Positions 17,819 to 27,477 of a DNA stretch of 64,000 nt are shown piece by piece (within the stretch, counting starts at the first letter, position 1; the number at the start of each line of letters is the position of its first letter). The notes below the pieces were generated by a model that had not been told where the DNA came from, did no database searches, and was given only the letters and a program-made list of their open reading frames with translations. Origin of the DNA: Saccharothrix luteola (GTDB lineage: Bacteria > Actinomycetota > Actinomycetes > Mycobacteriales > Pseudonocardiaceae); the NCBI RefSeq assembly GCF_020859565.1, contig NZ_JAJHUO010000006.1:124001-188000 (forward strand), written 5' to 3'. The position numbers were made by a program, and so were the translations under genes.

Positions 17819-19288
17819 GTGACTCGCAGTTACCAGATCCGCACGTTCGGCTGCCAGATGAACGTGCACGACTCCGAGCGCCTGGCCGGCATGTTGGAGG
17901 ACGCGGGCTACACGCCCGCCGAAGGCGACGTCGCGCCGGACGTCGTGGTGTTCAACACCTGCGCCGTGCGGGAGAACGCCGACAACAAGCTCTACGGCAC
18001 GCTCGGCCACCTCGCCCCCGCCAAGTCCGCGAACCCCGATATGCAGATCGCCGTCGGCGGCTGCCTCGCGCAGAAGGACCAGGGCGAGATCGTCAAGCGC
18101 GCGCCGTGGGTGGACGTGGTCTTCGGCACGCACAACATCGGCTCGCTGCCCGTGCTGCTGGAACGCGCGCGGCACAACCGCGAGGCCCAGGTCGAGATCC
18201 TGGACTCGCTGGAGACCTTCCCCTCGACGCTGCCCGCCCGCCGCGACTCGGCCTACTCCGGCTGGGTCTCGGTGTCCGTCGGCTGCAACAACACGTGCAC
18301 GTTCTGCATCGTCCCGTCGCTGCGGGGCAAGGAGAAGGACCGCCGTCCCGGCGAGGTGCTGGCCGAGGTGCAGGCGCTGGTCGACGAGGGCGTGCTGGAG
18401 GTGACGCTGCTCGGGCAGAACGTCAACTCCTACGGCGTCGAGTTCGGCGACCGCTACGCGTTCGGCAAGCTGCTGCGCGCGACCGGCGGCATCGAGGGCC
18501 TGGAGCGGGTCCGGTTCACCTCGCCGCACCCGAAGGACTTCACCGGCGACGTGATCGCCGCGATGGCCGAGACGCCCGCGGTGTGCCACTCGCTGCACAT
18601 GCCGCTGCAGTCGGGCTCGGACCGCGTGCTCAAGGAGATGCGCCGCTCGTACCGGACCGCGAAGTACCTGTCCATCCTGGACGACGTGCGCGCGGCCATG
18701 CCGGACGCGGCCATCACCACCGACATCATCGTCGGCTTCCCCGGTGAGACCGAGGAGGACTTCCAGGCGACCCTGGACGTCGTCCGCGAGGCGCGGTTCT
18801 CGTCGGCGTTCACGTTCCAGTACTCCAAGCGGCCGGGCACGCCCGCCGCCGAACTGCCGGACCAGCTGCCCAAGCAGGTCGTGCAGGAGCGGTACGACCG
18901 GCTGGTCACGCTGGTCAACGACATCGCGCACGAGCTGAACCGCGAGCAGGTCGGCCGCAGGGTCGAGCTGCTGGTCGCGTCCGGCGAGGGCCGCAAGGAC
19001 GCCGAGACGCACCGGATGACCGGCCGCGCCCGCGACGGCCGCCTGGTGCACTTCACGCCCGGTGACGCGCACGTGCGGCCAGGCGACGTGGTGGAGACCG
19101 TGGTGACCTACGGCGCGCCGCACAACCTGATCGCGGACGGCCCCCTGCTGTCGCACCGCCGGACCAAGGCGGGTGACCGGTCCGAGGCCGGGGTGAAGCC
19201 GAAGACGCCGGGCGTGACGCTGGGCCTGCCGTCGTTCGGCAAGCCCGCTCCGCTGCCCGCCGCGGTCGGCGGGTGCTCGACCCCGTGA
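17819..19288 (+). CDS. miaB: tRNA-2-methylthio-N6-dimethylallyladenosine synthase MiaB
   Basis: 489 aa. N-terminal UPF0004 domain with the three auxiliary cluster cysteines Cys12 (FGCQMN), Cys48 (FNTCAVRE) and Cys82 (GGCLAQ). Radical SAM core with Cys156, Cys160 and Cys163 (C-x3-C-x2-C). C-terminal TRAM domain and an unstructured proline-rich tail. It methylthiolates i6A37 of tRNAs reading UNN codons, acting after MiaA, which is encoded 4.8 kb downstream. The GTG at 17819 is in frame with GGAAGGA 10 nt upstream; the long open frame before it is the shadow of the divergent TAXI gene. Confidence 0.96.
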   Translation: MTRSYQIRTFGCQMNVHDSERLAGMLEDAGYTPAEGDVAPDVVVFNTCAVRENADNKLYGTLGHLAPAKSANPDMQIAVGGCLAQKDQGEIVKRAPWVDVVFGTHNIGSLPVLLERARHNREAQVEILDSLETFPSTLPARRDSAYSGWVSVSVGCNNTCTFCIVPSLRGKEKDRRPGEVLAEVQALVDEGVLEVTLLGQNVNSYGVEFGDRYAFGKLLRATGGIEGLERVRFTSPHPKDFTGDVIAAMAETPAVCHSLHMPLQSGSDRVLKEMRRSYRTAKYLSILDDVRAAMPDAAITTDIIVGFPGETEEDFQATLDVVREARFSSAFTFQYSKRPGTPAAELPDQLPKQVVQERYDRLVTLVNDIAHELNREQVGRRVELLVASGEGRKDAETHRMTGRARDGRLVHFTPGDAHVRPGDVVETVVTYGAPHNLIADGPLLSHRRTKAGDRSEAGVKPKTPGVTLGLPSFGKPAPLPAAVGGCSTP

Positions 19289-19298
19289 GGACGTGCCG

Positions 19299-19775
19299 AT
19301 GAGCGAGAACGACCGGGACGACCTGGCCGGGCTCCGCGAGGAGATCGACAGCGTCGGCCGCACGGCGGCCAGGCGGTTCGACCCCGGCGCCGGCGCGTTG
19401 ACGATCGCCGTCGCGGCGCTGGCGATCCTGGTGTCGCTGGCGCTGCCCTGGGTGGACGGCGTGCAGGGCCTGAGCGTCCTGTTCGGCTCTGCCGAGGGGC
19501 TGCCGGAGGTGTTCGCCTACCTGGCGGTGGTCGTCGGCGTGCTGCTGCCCGCGCTGACGCTGGCCCTGCGGCGGTGGGCGTTGGCGTGGGCGTGCGCGCT
19601 GGCGTCGTTCGCCGCGTCGGTGGCGGGCGTGCTGTCGATCTGGACCACGCAGACGACGACCGGCCACCACCCCGGCCCGGGGCCCGGCTTCGGCCTGGTC
19701 CTGGCCGTGGTGGCGGTGGTCGTGCTGCTGGTGAAGTGGCTCAAGCTGGCCGCGTCCCGGCCGCCGATGCAGTGA
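19299..19775 (+). CDS. Rv2732c-like membrane protein
   Basis: 158 aa. A charged N-terminus (MSENDRDDLAGLREEIDSVG) is followed by four hydrophobic segments. Conserved next to miaB in mycobacteria (Rv2732c) and other actinobacteria, function unknown. ATG 19299 has GAGGA 9 nt upstream; the in-frame GTG at 19293 would leave no spacing. The stop overlaps the GTG of the following acetyltransferase (GTGA), so the two are coupled. Confidence 0.85.
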   Translation: MSENDRDDLAGLREEIDSVGRTAARRFDPGAGALTIAVAALAILVSLALPWVDGVQGLSVLFGSAEGLPEVFAYLAVVVGVLLPALTLALRRWALAWACALASFAASVAGVLSIWTTQTTTGHHPGPGPGFGLVLAVVAVVVLLVKWLKLAASRPPMQ

Positions 19776-20338
19776 TCACCGGGTTCGACAACGCGGAGCT
19801 GCGCACCGAGCGGCTCACGTTGCGGCGGCCCGTGGCGGACGACGTGGTCGCGGTGCACGAGATCCACCGCGACCCGCTGGCCTGCGCGCACAACCCGTCC
19901 GACGCCCTGCGCACCCCCGAAGAGGCCGCCGGCCTGCTGGAGCGGTGGCTGGAGCACTGGCGCGGCTTCGGCTTCGGCTACTGGGTGGTCCGCCCGCGCG
20001 ACGCGGGGCGAACGCTGGGGTTCTGCGGCGTGAAGCTCACCGACATCGACGGCCGGCGCGGGCTCAACCTGTTCTACCGGTTCGACCCGGCCGCCTGGGG
20101 GCGGGGCATCGCCTCCGAGGCGGCCCGCGAGGTCGTGCGGTGGGCCCGCGCGACCCTGCCCGCGTTGCCGGTCGTGGCCAGGGTCCGGCCCGCCAACACC
20201 GCGTCGCAGCGGGTGGCGGTCAACGCCGGGCTGACCCGCGCCGACCACCTGGACCGCCCCGGCGAGGACGGGCCCGACCTGCTGTTCGCCGCGGGCTGGG
20301 CCCCCTCACCGCCGGTGAAGGGGCCCTTCGCCCGCTAG
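19772..20338 (+). CDS. GNAT family N-acetyltransferase (RimJ/RimL-like)
   Basis: 188 aa. ELRTERLTLRRPVADDV at the start, and the acetyl-CoA loop region FDPAAWGRGIASEAAREVVRWA with the R/Q-x-x-G-x-A pattern, then VRPANTASQRVAVNAGL. These are signatures of the RimJ/RimL-type GNAT group, which acetylate N-termini, antibiotics or small amines. Starts with GTG overlapping the stop of the upstream membrane protein. Its TAG stop is supplied by the left end of a small inverted-repeat element (20336-20411). The sequence just after the element would read on in frame, so its original C-terminus may have been longer. Confidence 0.85.
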   Translation: MITGFDNAELRTERLTLRRPVADDVVAVHEIHRDPLACAHNPSDALRTPEEAAGLLERWLEHWRGFGFGYWVVRPRDAGRTLGFCGVKLTDIDGRRGLNLFYRFDPAAWGRGIASEAAREVVRWARATLPALPVVARVRPANTASQRVAVNAGLTRADHLDRPGEDGPDLLFAAGWAPSPPVKGPFAR

Positions 20339-20411
20339 TGCCGTGCCCGGTGCCGCGAGGCGCCCCGCCGAGCGCCGGAAGGCGCGGCGGAGGTCGCCGG
20401 TCACGGCACTA
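20336..20411. mobile_element. MITE-like TIR element, short copy (76 bp, TA-flanked)
   Basis: Ends TAGTGCCGTGcCCGG / CCGGTCACGGCACTA form a 15-bp terminal inverted repeat with one mismatch. The outermost TA on each side can be read as a TA target-site duplication, the hallmark of IS630/Tc1-mariner-type insertion. Its first 64 bp, read from the right end, match the left 64 bp of the longer copy at 31776-31942 with only four transitions, so it looks like an internally deleted sibling. It lies exactly between two convergent genes and provides both TAG stop codons. Confidence 0.7.
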
Positions 20412-21743
20412 CCGGCTCGCGACCGCCTGCTCGGCGGCGGCCAGCCACTCGCGCCACTGCTTGGCCTGCGCCTCGGCCTGCTCGGCACGGCGCTTGTCGC
20501 CGGCCGTGCGCGCCTTCGCGGCCTGGGCCTCGAACTGCTCCACGCGCTCGCGGAACTGCGCGACGCGGGCCTCGGCCTCCGGGTCGGACTTGCGCCACTG
20601 CGCGTCGACCGCGCCCCGGACCCGCTCCTCGATCGCGCGGAGCTTGCCCTCCAGCTCGCGGACCCGCTCGCGCGGCACCTTGCCGATCGCGTCCCACCGC
20701 TCCTGGATCTTGTACAGCTGCTGGCGGGCGGCCTCCAGGTCCAGCGACGGGTCGATCCGCTCGGCCTCGGCGAGCAGCTCCTCCTTCAGCTTCGCGTTGG
20801 CCGCGAACTCGGCGTCACGCTCGCTGAACGCCTCGGAGCGCTTGGCGAAGAACGCGTCCTGCGCGGCCCGGAACCGCTGCCACAACGCGTCGTCGGCCTC
20901 CTTGGGCGCACGCCCCGCGGCCTTCCACTCGACCATCAGGTCCTTGTACCGACCGGCCGTGGGGCCCCAGTCGTCGGACTCGACGAGCTTCTCGGCCTCC
21001 TCGACCAGCTCCTGCTTGCGGTTCTTGGCCACGCCGCGCTGCCGGTCGAGGTCGGCGAAGTGCGACCCGCGCCTGCGGTTGAACGCGTCACGCGCCTTGG
21101 AGAAGCGCCGCCACAGCTGCTCGTCGGTCTTGCGGTCGACGCCCCGGATCGTCTTCCACTCGTCCAGGATCTGCCGCAGCCGGTCGCCCGCCGCCTTCCA
21201 CTGCGTGGACTCGTTGGCCAGCGCCTCGGCCTCCTCGACCAGCTCCTGCTTGCGCGCGCCCGCAGCGGCCCGGGCCTCGTCCTTGGCCGCCTTCGCGGCC
21301 TCCAGGCCCTTCTCCGCCAGGACCAGCACGTGCTCGACCCGTGCGGCCAGGGCGGCGAGGTCACCGACCACCGCCGCGTCGGCCAGGCTCTCCTGGACGT
21401 GCTTCGCGCTGGTCAGCGCGTGCTTGGGGTCGCCCGCGCCGGAGGACAGCCGCGTCACCAGCAGCTCGACCTCGGTGCGGATGTCGTCGAACCGGCGCGC
21501 GAAGTGCGCCAGGCCCTCGGCGGGTTCGCCCGCCTGCCAGGAACCGACGACCCGCTCGCCGTCGGCCGTCTTGACGTAGACGGTGCCGTCCGCGTCCACG
21601 CGCCCCCAGCGGTCAGGGTGGTCCGACGCCACGGGGACCGGCGGTGCCGCCGCAACCGGCGTCGCTTCCACCCTGGTCTCCTCGACCACCGCCCCCGCAC
21701 CACTGTCGCCAGTGGTTCCCGGTGTCGTCTCGTGCTCCGTCAT
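20409..21743 (-). CDS. DUF349 domain protein (Rv2731-like)
   Basis: 444 aa, almost wholly helical and charged, with five or so tandem DUF349 repeats of about 70 residues, each with a W-x-x-A/I-G core (for example WKAAGRAPKEADDALWQRF and WDAIGKVPRERVRELE). The N-terminal PDRWGRVDADGTVYVKTADGERVVG is a small beta module. Conserved near miaB/miaA in actinobacteria, probably a coiled-coil protein of unknown role. On the minus strand TTGACC lies about 130 nt upstream as a -35 candidate. Its TAG stop is part of the right end of the TIR element. Confidence 0.88.
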   Translation of the reverse strand: MTEHETTPGTTGDSGAGAVVEETRVEATPVAAAPPVPVASDHPDRWGRVDADGTVYVKTADGERVVGSWQAGEPAEGLAHFARRFDDIRTEVELLVTRLSSGAGDPKHALTSAKHVQESLADAAVVGDLAALAARVEHVLVLAEKGLEAAKAAKDEARAAAGARKQELVEEAEALANESTQWKAAGDRLRQILDEWKTIRGVDRKTDEQLWRRFSKARDAFNRRRGSHFADLDRQRGVAKNRKQELVEEAEKLVESDDWGPTAGRYKDLMVEWKAAGRAPKEADDALWQRFRAAQDAFFAKRSEAFSERDAEFAANAKLKEELLAEAERIDPSLDLEAARQQLYKIQERWDAIGKVPRERVRELEGKLRAIEERVRGAVDAQWRKSDPEAEARVAQFRERVEQFEAQAAKARTAGDKRRAEQAEAQAKQWREWLAAAEQAVASR

Positions 21744-21928
21744 CGCCGGCTTCCTCCTCGCCTGCCCACTTCGTGGTGCCCGTGCCGACCACGGGCGCCC
21801 CGCCTACGACGGGGCCCAGCACCCGAGTACCGCGACGCCCCTTAAGAGTGCCCAGTACCTCGCGCGCATTCAAACAGGTCAAGGCTCGCATCGGTACCGG
21901 TGGTGGCCGATGAGTAGCGTGGACTGCC

Positions 21929-22612
21929 ATGATCTCGCGCCTGGTGGTCGTGCCGCACCCTCCGCTGCTGGTGCCCGAACTGGTCTCCGACGCCGCGCGG
22001 GACACCGAACCGGTGCGCTCGGCGTGCCTGGCCGCCGCACGGGACCTGGCCGCGCACGCGCCGGACTGGGTGGCCGTCGGCGTCGACCCGTCCGGGCCGC
22101 GGGTGGTCGAGGGGGTGACGGGGACGTTCCGCGGCTTCGGGGTGGACGTGCGGGTGTCGCTGTCCGACGACGCGTCCTCTGTGGAGGAGGAGCTGCCGCT
22201 GCCCGCGCTGGTCGCGGCCTGGCTGCGGGACCGCGTCGGCGCGCGGTCCGTGCGGGTGCACCTCGTGCCGCCGGACCTGTCCACCGCCGAGTGCGTCGCC
22301 CTGGGTGAGCGGCTGGCGGGCTCGCCCGCGCTGCTGGTGCTCGGCGACGGGTCGCACCGGCACGGCGAGCGGGCCGTCGGGCGGCCCGACGAGCGGGCCG
22401 AGCCGTTCGACGAGGACGTGCGCAAGGCGCTGGCCACGGCGGACACCGCGGCGTTGCGCGCGCTCGACCCGGCGCTGGCGGCCGAGTTGGGCGCGCACGG
22501 CCGGGCGGCGTGGCAGGTGGCCGCGGGGGTGCCGGGCGCCTGGCGGTGCGCCCGGTCGGAGTTCCTGGCGCCCTTCGGCGTCGGCTACCACGTGGCGGTC
22601 TGGGAGGCTTGA
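21929..22612 (+). CDS. Rv2728c-like class III extradiol dioxygenase-fold protein
   Basis: 227 aa. Starts MISRLVVVPHPPLLVPELV and contains VHLVPPDLSTAECVALGERL and LVLGDGSHRHGERAVG, which fit the LigB/MEMO-like class III extradiol dioxygenase-B fold found in the actinobacterial Rv2728c family. Enzymatic activity has not been shown for this family. The ATG has TAGCGT 8 nt upstream (915-920) and no Shine-Dalgarno, so it is probably leaderless. It lies 4 bp before miaA, with which it is likely co-transcribed. Confidence 0.82.
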   Translation: MISRLVVVPHPPLLVPELVSDAARDTEPVRSACLAAARDLAAHAPDWVAVGVDPSGPRVVEGVTGTFRGFGVDVRVSLSDDASSVEEELPLPALVAAWLRDRVGARSVRVHLVPPDLSTAECVALGERLAGSPALLVLGDGSHRHGERAVGRPDERAEPFDEDVRKALATADTAALRALDPALAAELGAHGRAAWQVAAGVPGAWRCARSEFLAPFGVGYHVAVWEA

Positions 22613-22616
22613 GCGC

Positions 22617-23519
22617 GTGCACACCCCCATCGCCGTCGTCGGGCCCACCGCCACCGGGAAGTCGGACCTGGCCGTGCGGCTGGCCGTCGAACTGGGCGGC
22701 GAGGTGGTCAACGCCGACGCGATGCAGCTGTACCGGGGCATGGACATCGGCACGGCCAAGATCACCGACGCCGAGCGGCAGGGCGTGCCGCACCACCTGC
22801 TCGACGTGCTCGACGTGACCGAGACCGCGTCCGTCGCCGCCTACCAGCGCGAGGCGCGGGCCGTGGTGGAACGGCTGCTCGCCGCCGGCCGCACGCCGGT
22901 GCTGGTCGGCGGCTCGGGCCTGTACGTGCAGGCGGTCCTGGACGACCTGGTGTTCCCCGGCACGGACGAGAAGATCCGCACCCAGCTGGAGCAGGAGCTG
23001 GCCGTGTTCGGGTCGGAGACGCTGCACGGTCGGCTGGCGCAGCTCGACCCGGCCGCCGCGCTGGCGATCCTGCCGAGCAACGGCCGCCGGGTGGTGCGCG
23101 CGCTGGAGGTCATCGAGCTGACCGGGCAGCCGTTCTCGGCCACCCTGCCCAAGCCCGGACCGGCCCGCTACGGCACGGTGGTCGTCGGGCTGGACCGCGA
23201 CGTGTCCGAACTGGACGAGCGGGTCGACGCGCGGGTGGCGCGGATGTTCGGGTCGGGCCTGGTGGACGAGGTGCGCGCGCTGGAGGCCCGCGGCCTGCGC
23301 GACGGCCGCACGGCGTCCCGCGCGCTGGGCTACCAGCAGGTGCTGGCCGCGTTCGACGGCGAGTGCTCGATCGAGGAGGCCGCCGCCACCACCGCGCAGG
23401 CCACCCGGCGGTTCGTCCGCAAGCAGCGGTCCTGGTTCCGCCGCGACCGGCGGGTGACGTGGTTCGACGCGGGCGAGCCCGGGCTGGCCGAGGACGTGCT
23501 CAAGCTGGTCGCACCGTAG
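22617..23519 (+). CDS. miaA: tRNA dimethylallyltransferase MiaA
   Basis: 300 aa. P-loop [11 protein letters not shown] at residues 8-18, the [15 protein letters not shown] substrate loop, [11 protein letters not shown], and the C-terminal [16 protein letters not shown] motif of IPP transferases. Adds the dimethylallyl group to N6 of A37 in tRNA, the substrate that MiaB then thiomethylates. Starts with GTG 4 bp after the upstream gene. Its TAG stop forms part of a likely -10 hexamer (TAGCCT) for dapF. Confidence 0.96.
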   Translation: MHTPIAVVGPTATGKSDLAVRLAVELGGEVVNADAMQLYRGMDIGTAKITDAERQGVPHHLLDVLDVTETASVAAYQREARAVVERLLAAGRTPVLVGGSGLYVQAVLDDLVFPGTDEKIRTQLEQELAVFGSETLHGRLAQLDPAAALAILPSNGRRVVRALEVIELTGQPFSATLPKPGPARYGTVVVGLDRDVSELDERVDARVARMFGSGLVDEVRALEARGLRDGRTASRALGYQQVLAAFDGECSIEEAAATTAQATRRFVRKQRSWFRRDRRVTWFDAGEPGLAEDVLKLVAP

Positions 23520-23529
23520 CCTGGTGGGC

Positions 23530-24330
23530 GTGGGAGTCGAGTTTCTGAAGGGCCACGGCACCGAGAACGACTTCGTCGTGCTGCCCGATCCGGACGGCGT
23601 GCTGGACCTGACCGAGTCACGCGTGCGCGCGCTGTGCGACCGGCGGCGCGGGCTGGGCGCGGACGGCGTGCTGCGGGTCGTCCGGCCCGACTTCGGCCCG
23701 TGGTTCATGGACTACCGCAACGCCGACGGCTCGATCGCCGAGATGTGCGGCAACGGGGTGCGCGTGTTCTCGAAGTACCTGGTCGAGGCCGAGCTGGTGC
23801 CGGCGGGCGAGTTCACCATCGGCACGCGGGCCGGCGAGCGGCACGTCGTCGTGCACGACGACGGCGCGGTGACCTCCGACATGGGGCGCGTGCTGGTCAC
23901 CGGCACGGGCACGGCCACGGTCGGCGGCAGCGCGTTCGGCGGTGTCGCGGTGGACGTCGGCAACCCGCACCTGGCGTGCGTGACCGAGGTGCCGGTGGCG
24001 GAGCTCGACCTGGCGCTGCCGCCCGGCCACGACCCGGTGCAGTTCCCGCACGGGGTGAACGTCGAGTTCATCAACGTGCTGGACGACGGCGCCCTCCGGA
24101 TGCGGGTGCACGAGCGCGGCGTCGGCGAGACCCGGTCGTGCGGCACGGGCACGGTGGCCGCGGTGGCGTCGTGGCTGTACGGGGCCGGTCGGCGCACCGG
24201 CAAGGCCACTGTGGACGTCCTGGGTGGACAGGTGTCCGTGGTGATCGAGGAGGAGAGCTCCACGCTGACCGGCCCGGCCGTGCTGCTGGCGCGCGGCGAG
24301 CTCGACCAGGGCTGGTGGGACGCGCTCTAG
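23530..24330 (+). CDS. dapF: Diaminopimelate epimerase DapF
   Basis: 266 aa. Converts LL- to meso-diaminopimelate for peptidoglycan and lysine. The two catalytic cysteines are visible: Cys73 in [10 protein letters not shown] and Cys204 in [10 protein letters not shown]-terminus [21 protein letters not shown] place the start at GTG 23530 rather than 23524, because TAGCCT (517-522) lies 7 nt before it, matching the leaderless pattern elsewhere in the window; GTG 23524 stays possible. Co-directional with miaA. Confidence 0.95.
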   Translation: MGVEFLKGHGTENDFVVLPDPDGVLDLTESRVRALCDRRRGLGADGVLRVVRPDFGPWFMDYRNADGSIAEMCGNGVRVFSKYLVEAELVPAGEFTIGTRAGERHVVVHDDGAVTSDMGRVLVTGTGTATVGGSAFGGVAVDVGNPHLACVTEVPVAELDLALPPGHDPVQFPHGVNVEFINVLDDGALRMRVHERGVGETRSCGTGTVAAVASWLYGAGRRTGKATVDVLGGQVSVVIEEESSTLTGPAVLLARGELDQGWWDAL

Positions 24331-24334
24331 CCGG

Positions 24335-24852
24335 TCAGACCGACCGCAGCACGAGGGCCACGCCGTGGTCGAGCCGCTCGGCGAACGCGATCGGCTCCAG
24401 CTCGGCCGCGACCACCCGCAAGGCCGGGTAGTCGCCCAACGCGCCGCCCAGCGGGCTGTCCCCGGCGCGGCCTGCTCCTCCTGGACCAGGCCGACGGTGA
24501 GGTGGACGAGCGTCCACAGCGTCCAGCCCGCCCTGGGGTCGCCGCCCGCGACCAGCGCCGCCGCCAGCGCTTCGGCGAACCGCAGCGTGCCGGGCTCGGC
24601 CGCGTAGACGCCCACGACGACGTTCGCGCCGTCCCGGTGCGCCAGCATCGCCCGCCGCAGCCTCCTGGCCAGCTCGGCGGCCCGTGACCGCCAGTCGTCG
24701 GGCAACCCGGCCAGGTCGACCTCGCCGACGATCGCGTCGGCCATCAGCTCCCGCAGCCGGGCCTTGCTCTTGACGTGCCAGAGCACGGTGTTCATCCGCA
24801 CTCCCAACCGCGTGGCGATGGCGCGGGTGGACACCGCGTCCAGGCCTTCCTC
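24335..24852 (-). pseudogene. TetR-family regulator remnant (5'-truncated, frameshifted)
   Basis: On the minus strand from about 24852, the frame reads EEGLDAVSTRAIATRLGVRM, a TetR helix-turn-helix missing its first helix and start codon. It continues through a TetR C-terminal domain to LTVGLVQEEQAA. Near 24462-24475 the reading must shift by one base to continue as DSPLGGALGDYPALRVVAAE and end at the stop at 24335. So it has lost its 5' end and carries a frameshift. At the 5' break it runs straight into the antisense of a truncated FAD monooxygenase, so one deletion appears to have removed the start of both divergent genes. Coding-like composition remains, so the event may be recent. Confidence 0.78.
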
Positions 24853-25401
24853 GCCGGTGACGCGGCCCACCAGCACTTCCCCACCGGCGGCGTCGGGCTC
24901 AACGTCGGCATCCAGGACGCGGCCAACCTGGGCTGGAAGCCGGCCGCGACCGTCCTCGGCACGGCGGCGGCCAACCTGCTGGACACCTACCACGCCGAGC
25001 GCCACCCCGTCGGCGTCGACCTGCTGCGCGGCACGCGGGCGCAGACCGCCCTGATGACGGCGCACACCGTCGAGGGACAGGCGCTGCGGGAGGTGATCAG
25101 CGCCCGGATCGCCGACGTGCCCGAGTTCGGGCGCGCGTTGGCCGAATCGCTGTCCGCGCTGGCCGTGGCCTACCCGGCGGGCCCGGACGAGCACCCGTTG
25201 ACCGGCACCCGCGCGCCGAACCTGCAGTTCACCGACGGTGACCTGTTCACCCTGCTGCACCCCGGTCGGCCCGTGCTGCTCGACTCCACCGGCGGTGACC
25301 TCGCCGGGCGTCCGGTGGCGTTGACGGGCGACCGACCCGCGTGGGCGGCGGTGCGGACCGCGCTGATCCGGCCGGACGGCCACGTGGCGTGGGCCGCCTA
25401 G
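24844..25401 (+). pseudogene. FAD-dependent monooxygenase C-terminal remnant
   Basis: The frame becomes protein-like at AFLAGDAAHQHFPTGGVGLN, the GD motif of PheA/TfdB-type (rifampicin-monooxygenase-like) flavin hydroxylases. It then runs through QDAANLGWKPAATVLG, LLDTYHAERHPVG and a thioredoxin-like C-terminal domain to a normal stop at 25401. The N-terminal FAD-binding GxGxxG half and any plausible start are missing, so it cannot be a working hydroxylase. It was evidently divergent from the TetR gene fused to it at about 24844-24855. Stop overlaps the convergent SMP-30 gene by 4 bp. Confidence 0.8.
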
Positions 25402-26255
25402 AGGTCGAACACCTCCAGCTTGCCCAGCCGCGCCTCGGCGACCACCTCGGGCTGCGAGCTGGGCGCGGTGCAGCAGACCAGCTTGTCCTCGACGATCGCG
25501 ACGGCGAAGCAGAGCTGGCTGGTCTCCACCTTCCGGGTGATCTCGCCGCCCTCCTCGACCCGGAAGGCGAACGGCTGGATCGCGGGCGCGACCCACACGC
25601 CCCCGTCGGCGTCCACCGCGATGCCGTCCGGCGCGATGTAGTGCTCGCGCAGCGACGCGAAGACGTGCCGGTCGGACAGCGAGCCGTCGTCGGCCACGGT
25701 GAACGCGGTCAGGCCGAACGCCAGCGTCTCGGCGACGACGAGCCTGCCGTCGGGCAGCAAGCCGGTGCCGTTGGGGAACTTCATGTCCTCGACGGCCACG
25801 CTGACCTTGCCGTCGGGCTCGACGAGCGCCAGCGGCGTGCCGGGCGCGACCCAGTCCGGTTCGAGCAGCGGCGCGTCGCCGCCCCACGCGAGGACGGCGT
25901 GCAGGTCGAAGCCGAAGTTGCCCACGTACGCGCGGCCCTTCGCGTCGACCAGCATGTCGTTGGCGTGGAAGGTGGCGATGTCGCCGAGGTCGGCGTGCTC
26001 CACCAGGCCGTCGGGCTCCAGCCGCAGCACCTTGCGGTCCCGCATCGACACCACGAGCAGCCGCCCGTCCGGCAGCCAGCCCAGCCCCGACGGCTGCTCC
26101 GGCACCTCGCAGACGACCTCCTCCTCGCCCGAGGCCAGGTCGAGGGCGCGGACCTGGTGGTCGTAGAAGTCCGAGTAGAACAGCCGGCCGTCCGGCCCCT
26201 GTCGCGGACCCTCGCCGAACCGGAGACCTTCGCGCAGCACGGTGGTGTCAGCCAT
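25398..26255 (-). CDS. SMP-30/gluconolactonase family protein
   Basis: 285 aa, six-bladed propeller of the SMP-30/gluconolactonase/LRE-like group. Metal-ligand candidates sit in the expected places: Glu in LRFGEGPRQGPDGRL, Asn in HANDMLVDAKGRAYVGN, Asn in FPNGTGLLPDG, and Asp in APDGIAVDADGGVW. Likely a lactonase on a sugar or aromatic lactone. The ATG at 26255 has TAGCGT 8 nt upstream and no ribosome site, although it also overlaps the 3' end of the upstream MFS gene by 8 bp. Substrate unknown. Confidence 0.86.
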   Translation of the reverse strand: MADTTVLREGLRFGEGPRQGPDGRLFYSDFYDHQVRALDLASGEEEVVCEVPEQPSGLGWLPDGRLLVVSMRDRKVLRLEPDGLVEHADLGDIATFHANDMLVDAKGRAYVGNFGFDLHAVLAWGGDAPLLEPDWVAPGTPLALVEPDGKVSVAVEDMKFPNGTGLLPDGRLVVAETLAFGLTAFTVADDGSLSDRHVFASLREHYIAPDGIAVDADGGVWVAPAIQPFAFRVEEGGEITRKVETSQLCFAVAIVEDKLVCCTAPSSQPEVVAEARLGKLEVFDL

Positions 26256-27477
26256 GCCGTTCGACGCTAGTGATCACCGGCAGGTCGCGCATCGACCGCA
26301 GCGGTGACAGGACCACCCAGATGACGGACAGGATCATCCCGGCCGACGCGACCCACAGCGCGTCCCGCGTGCCGACCCACTCGGCCAGCGCGCCGCCCGC
26401 CAGCGCACCCACCGGCATCACGCCCCAGCTCAGGAACCGCACGCTGGCGTTCATCCGGCCGAGCAGCCGGTCCGGGCACAACGCCTGCCGCAGGCTGACC
26501 TGCGACACGTTGTAGACGATCACGCCGGCGGACGTGACCAGGGTGCCGACCGCGAACAACGCCAGCCGCCACCCCGGCTGCGCCAGCGGGACCAGCAGCC
26601 ACGCGGGCTGCGTGACCGCCAGCGACAACCACACCAGCCGCACCCGGCCCCACCGCGCCAACCGGCCCGTGACCAGGCCCGCGAGCGCCCCGCCCACGCT
26701 GCCGATCCCCAGCAGCACCGCGGCGGCCGGGGCGGACAGCCCGAGATCGCGCACCAGGAAGAGCACGTTGACCGCGCCCCACATGCCGTTGGTCAGGTTG
26801 AACCACGTGGTGCACAGCGCGATCGGCCGCAGCAACGGGTGCCCGAACACGAACCGCAGCCCTTCGGCCATGTCCGCCCAGAGCGCCCGCTCGCGCGGCT
26901 CCGGCAACGGTTCGGCCGTGCGGACGCCGCCCAGCAGCGCCGCCGAGGTCAGGAACGAGAACGTGATCGCCAGTACGGCGTTCGCGCTGCCCAGCAGCAC
27001 CAACAGGCCGCTCAGCGGCCGGCCGGACAGCCGGGCGACCTGCTGCGTCGACACCAGCCTGCCGTTCGCGACCGCCAGCTCGTCACGGGGCACCAGCGTC
27101 GGCAGGTACGCCTGGGACGCCACCTCGAAGAACACCGTCAGCACGCCCGCCACCAGCGCCGCGAGCAGCAGGTGGGTGAACGTGAGGCCGCCCAGCCACG
27201 CCGCGACCGGCACCGTGGCGAGCACCAGCGCCCGACCGACCGTGCTCCACGCCAGCAGGGGCCGTTTGCGCACCCGGTCCACGTAGACGCCCACGGGCAG
27301 CCCGATGACCAGGAACGCGGCCGTGCCGGCGGCGGTCAGCGCGCCGACCTGGAACTCCGACGCGTCCAAGGCCTCGATCGCCACGACCGGCAGCAGGAAC
27401 GCGTACATGGCCGCGCCGAACTGGTTGACCGCGTCACTGCCCCAGAACAGCCGGAAGTCACGCGGTAACGGCATCAC
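26248..27477 (-). CDS. MFS transporter (Tet/MefA-like), tandem copy 2
   Basis: 409 aa. MPLPRDFRLFWGSDAVNQFG is the N-terminal signature of the actinobacterial MefA/tetracycline-exporter-like group. Further signatures are GLPVGVYVDRVRKRPLL (motif A) and FVFGHPLLRPIALCTTWFN. It is a clear paralogue of the next transporter upstream (27458-28711), with the same helix order and shared motifs such as CPDRLLGRMNASVRFLSWG. The two genes overlap by about 20 bp. Probable efflux pump, substrate unknown. Confidence 0.87.
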   Translation of the reverse strand: MMPLPRDFRLFWGSDAVNQFGAAMYAFLLPVVAIEALDASEFQVGALTAAGTAAFLVIGLPVGVYVDRVRKRPLLAWSTVGRALVLATVPVAAWLGGLTFTHLLLAALVAGVLTVFFEVASQAYLPTLVPRDELAVANGRLVSTQQVARLSGRPLSGLLVLLGSANAVLAITFSFLTSAALLGGVRTAEPLPEPRERALWADMAEGLRFVFGHPLLRPIALCTTWFNLTNGMWGAVNVLFLVRDLGLSAPAAAVLLGIGSVGGALAGLVTGRLARWGRVRLVWLSLAVTQPAWLLVPLAQPGWRLALFAVGTLVTSAGVIVYNVSQVSLRQALCPDRLLGRMNASVRFLSWGVMPVGALAGGALAEWVGTRDALWVASAGMILSVIWVVLSPLRSMRDLPVITSVERHG

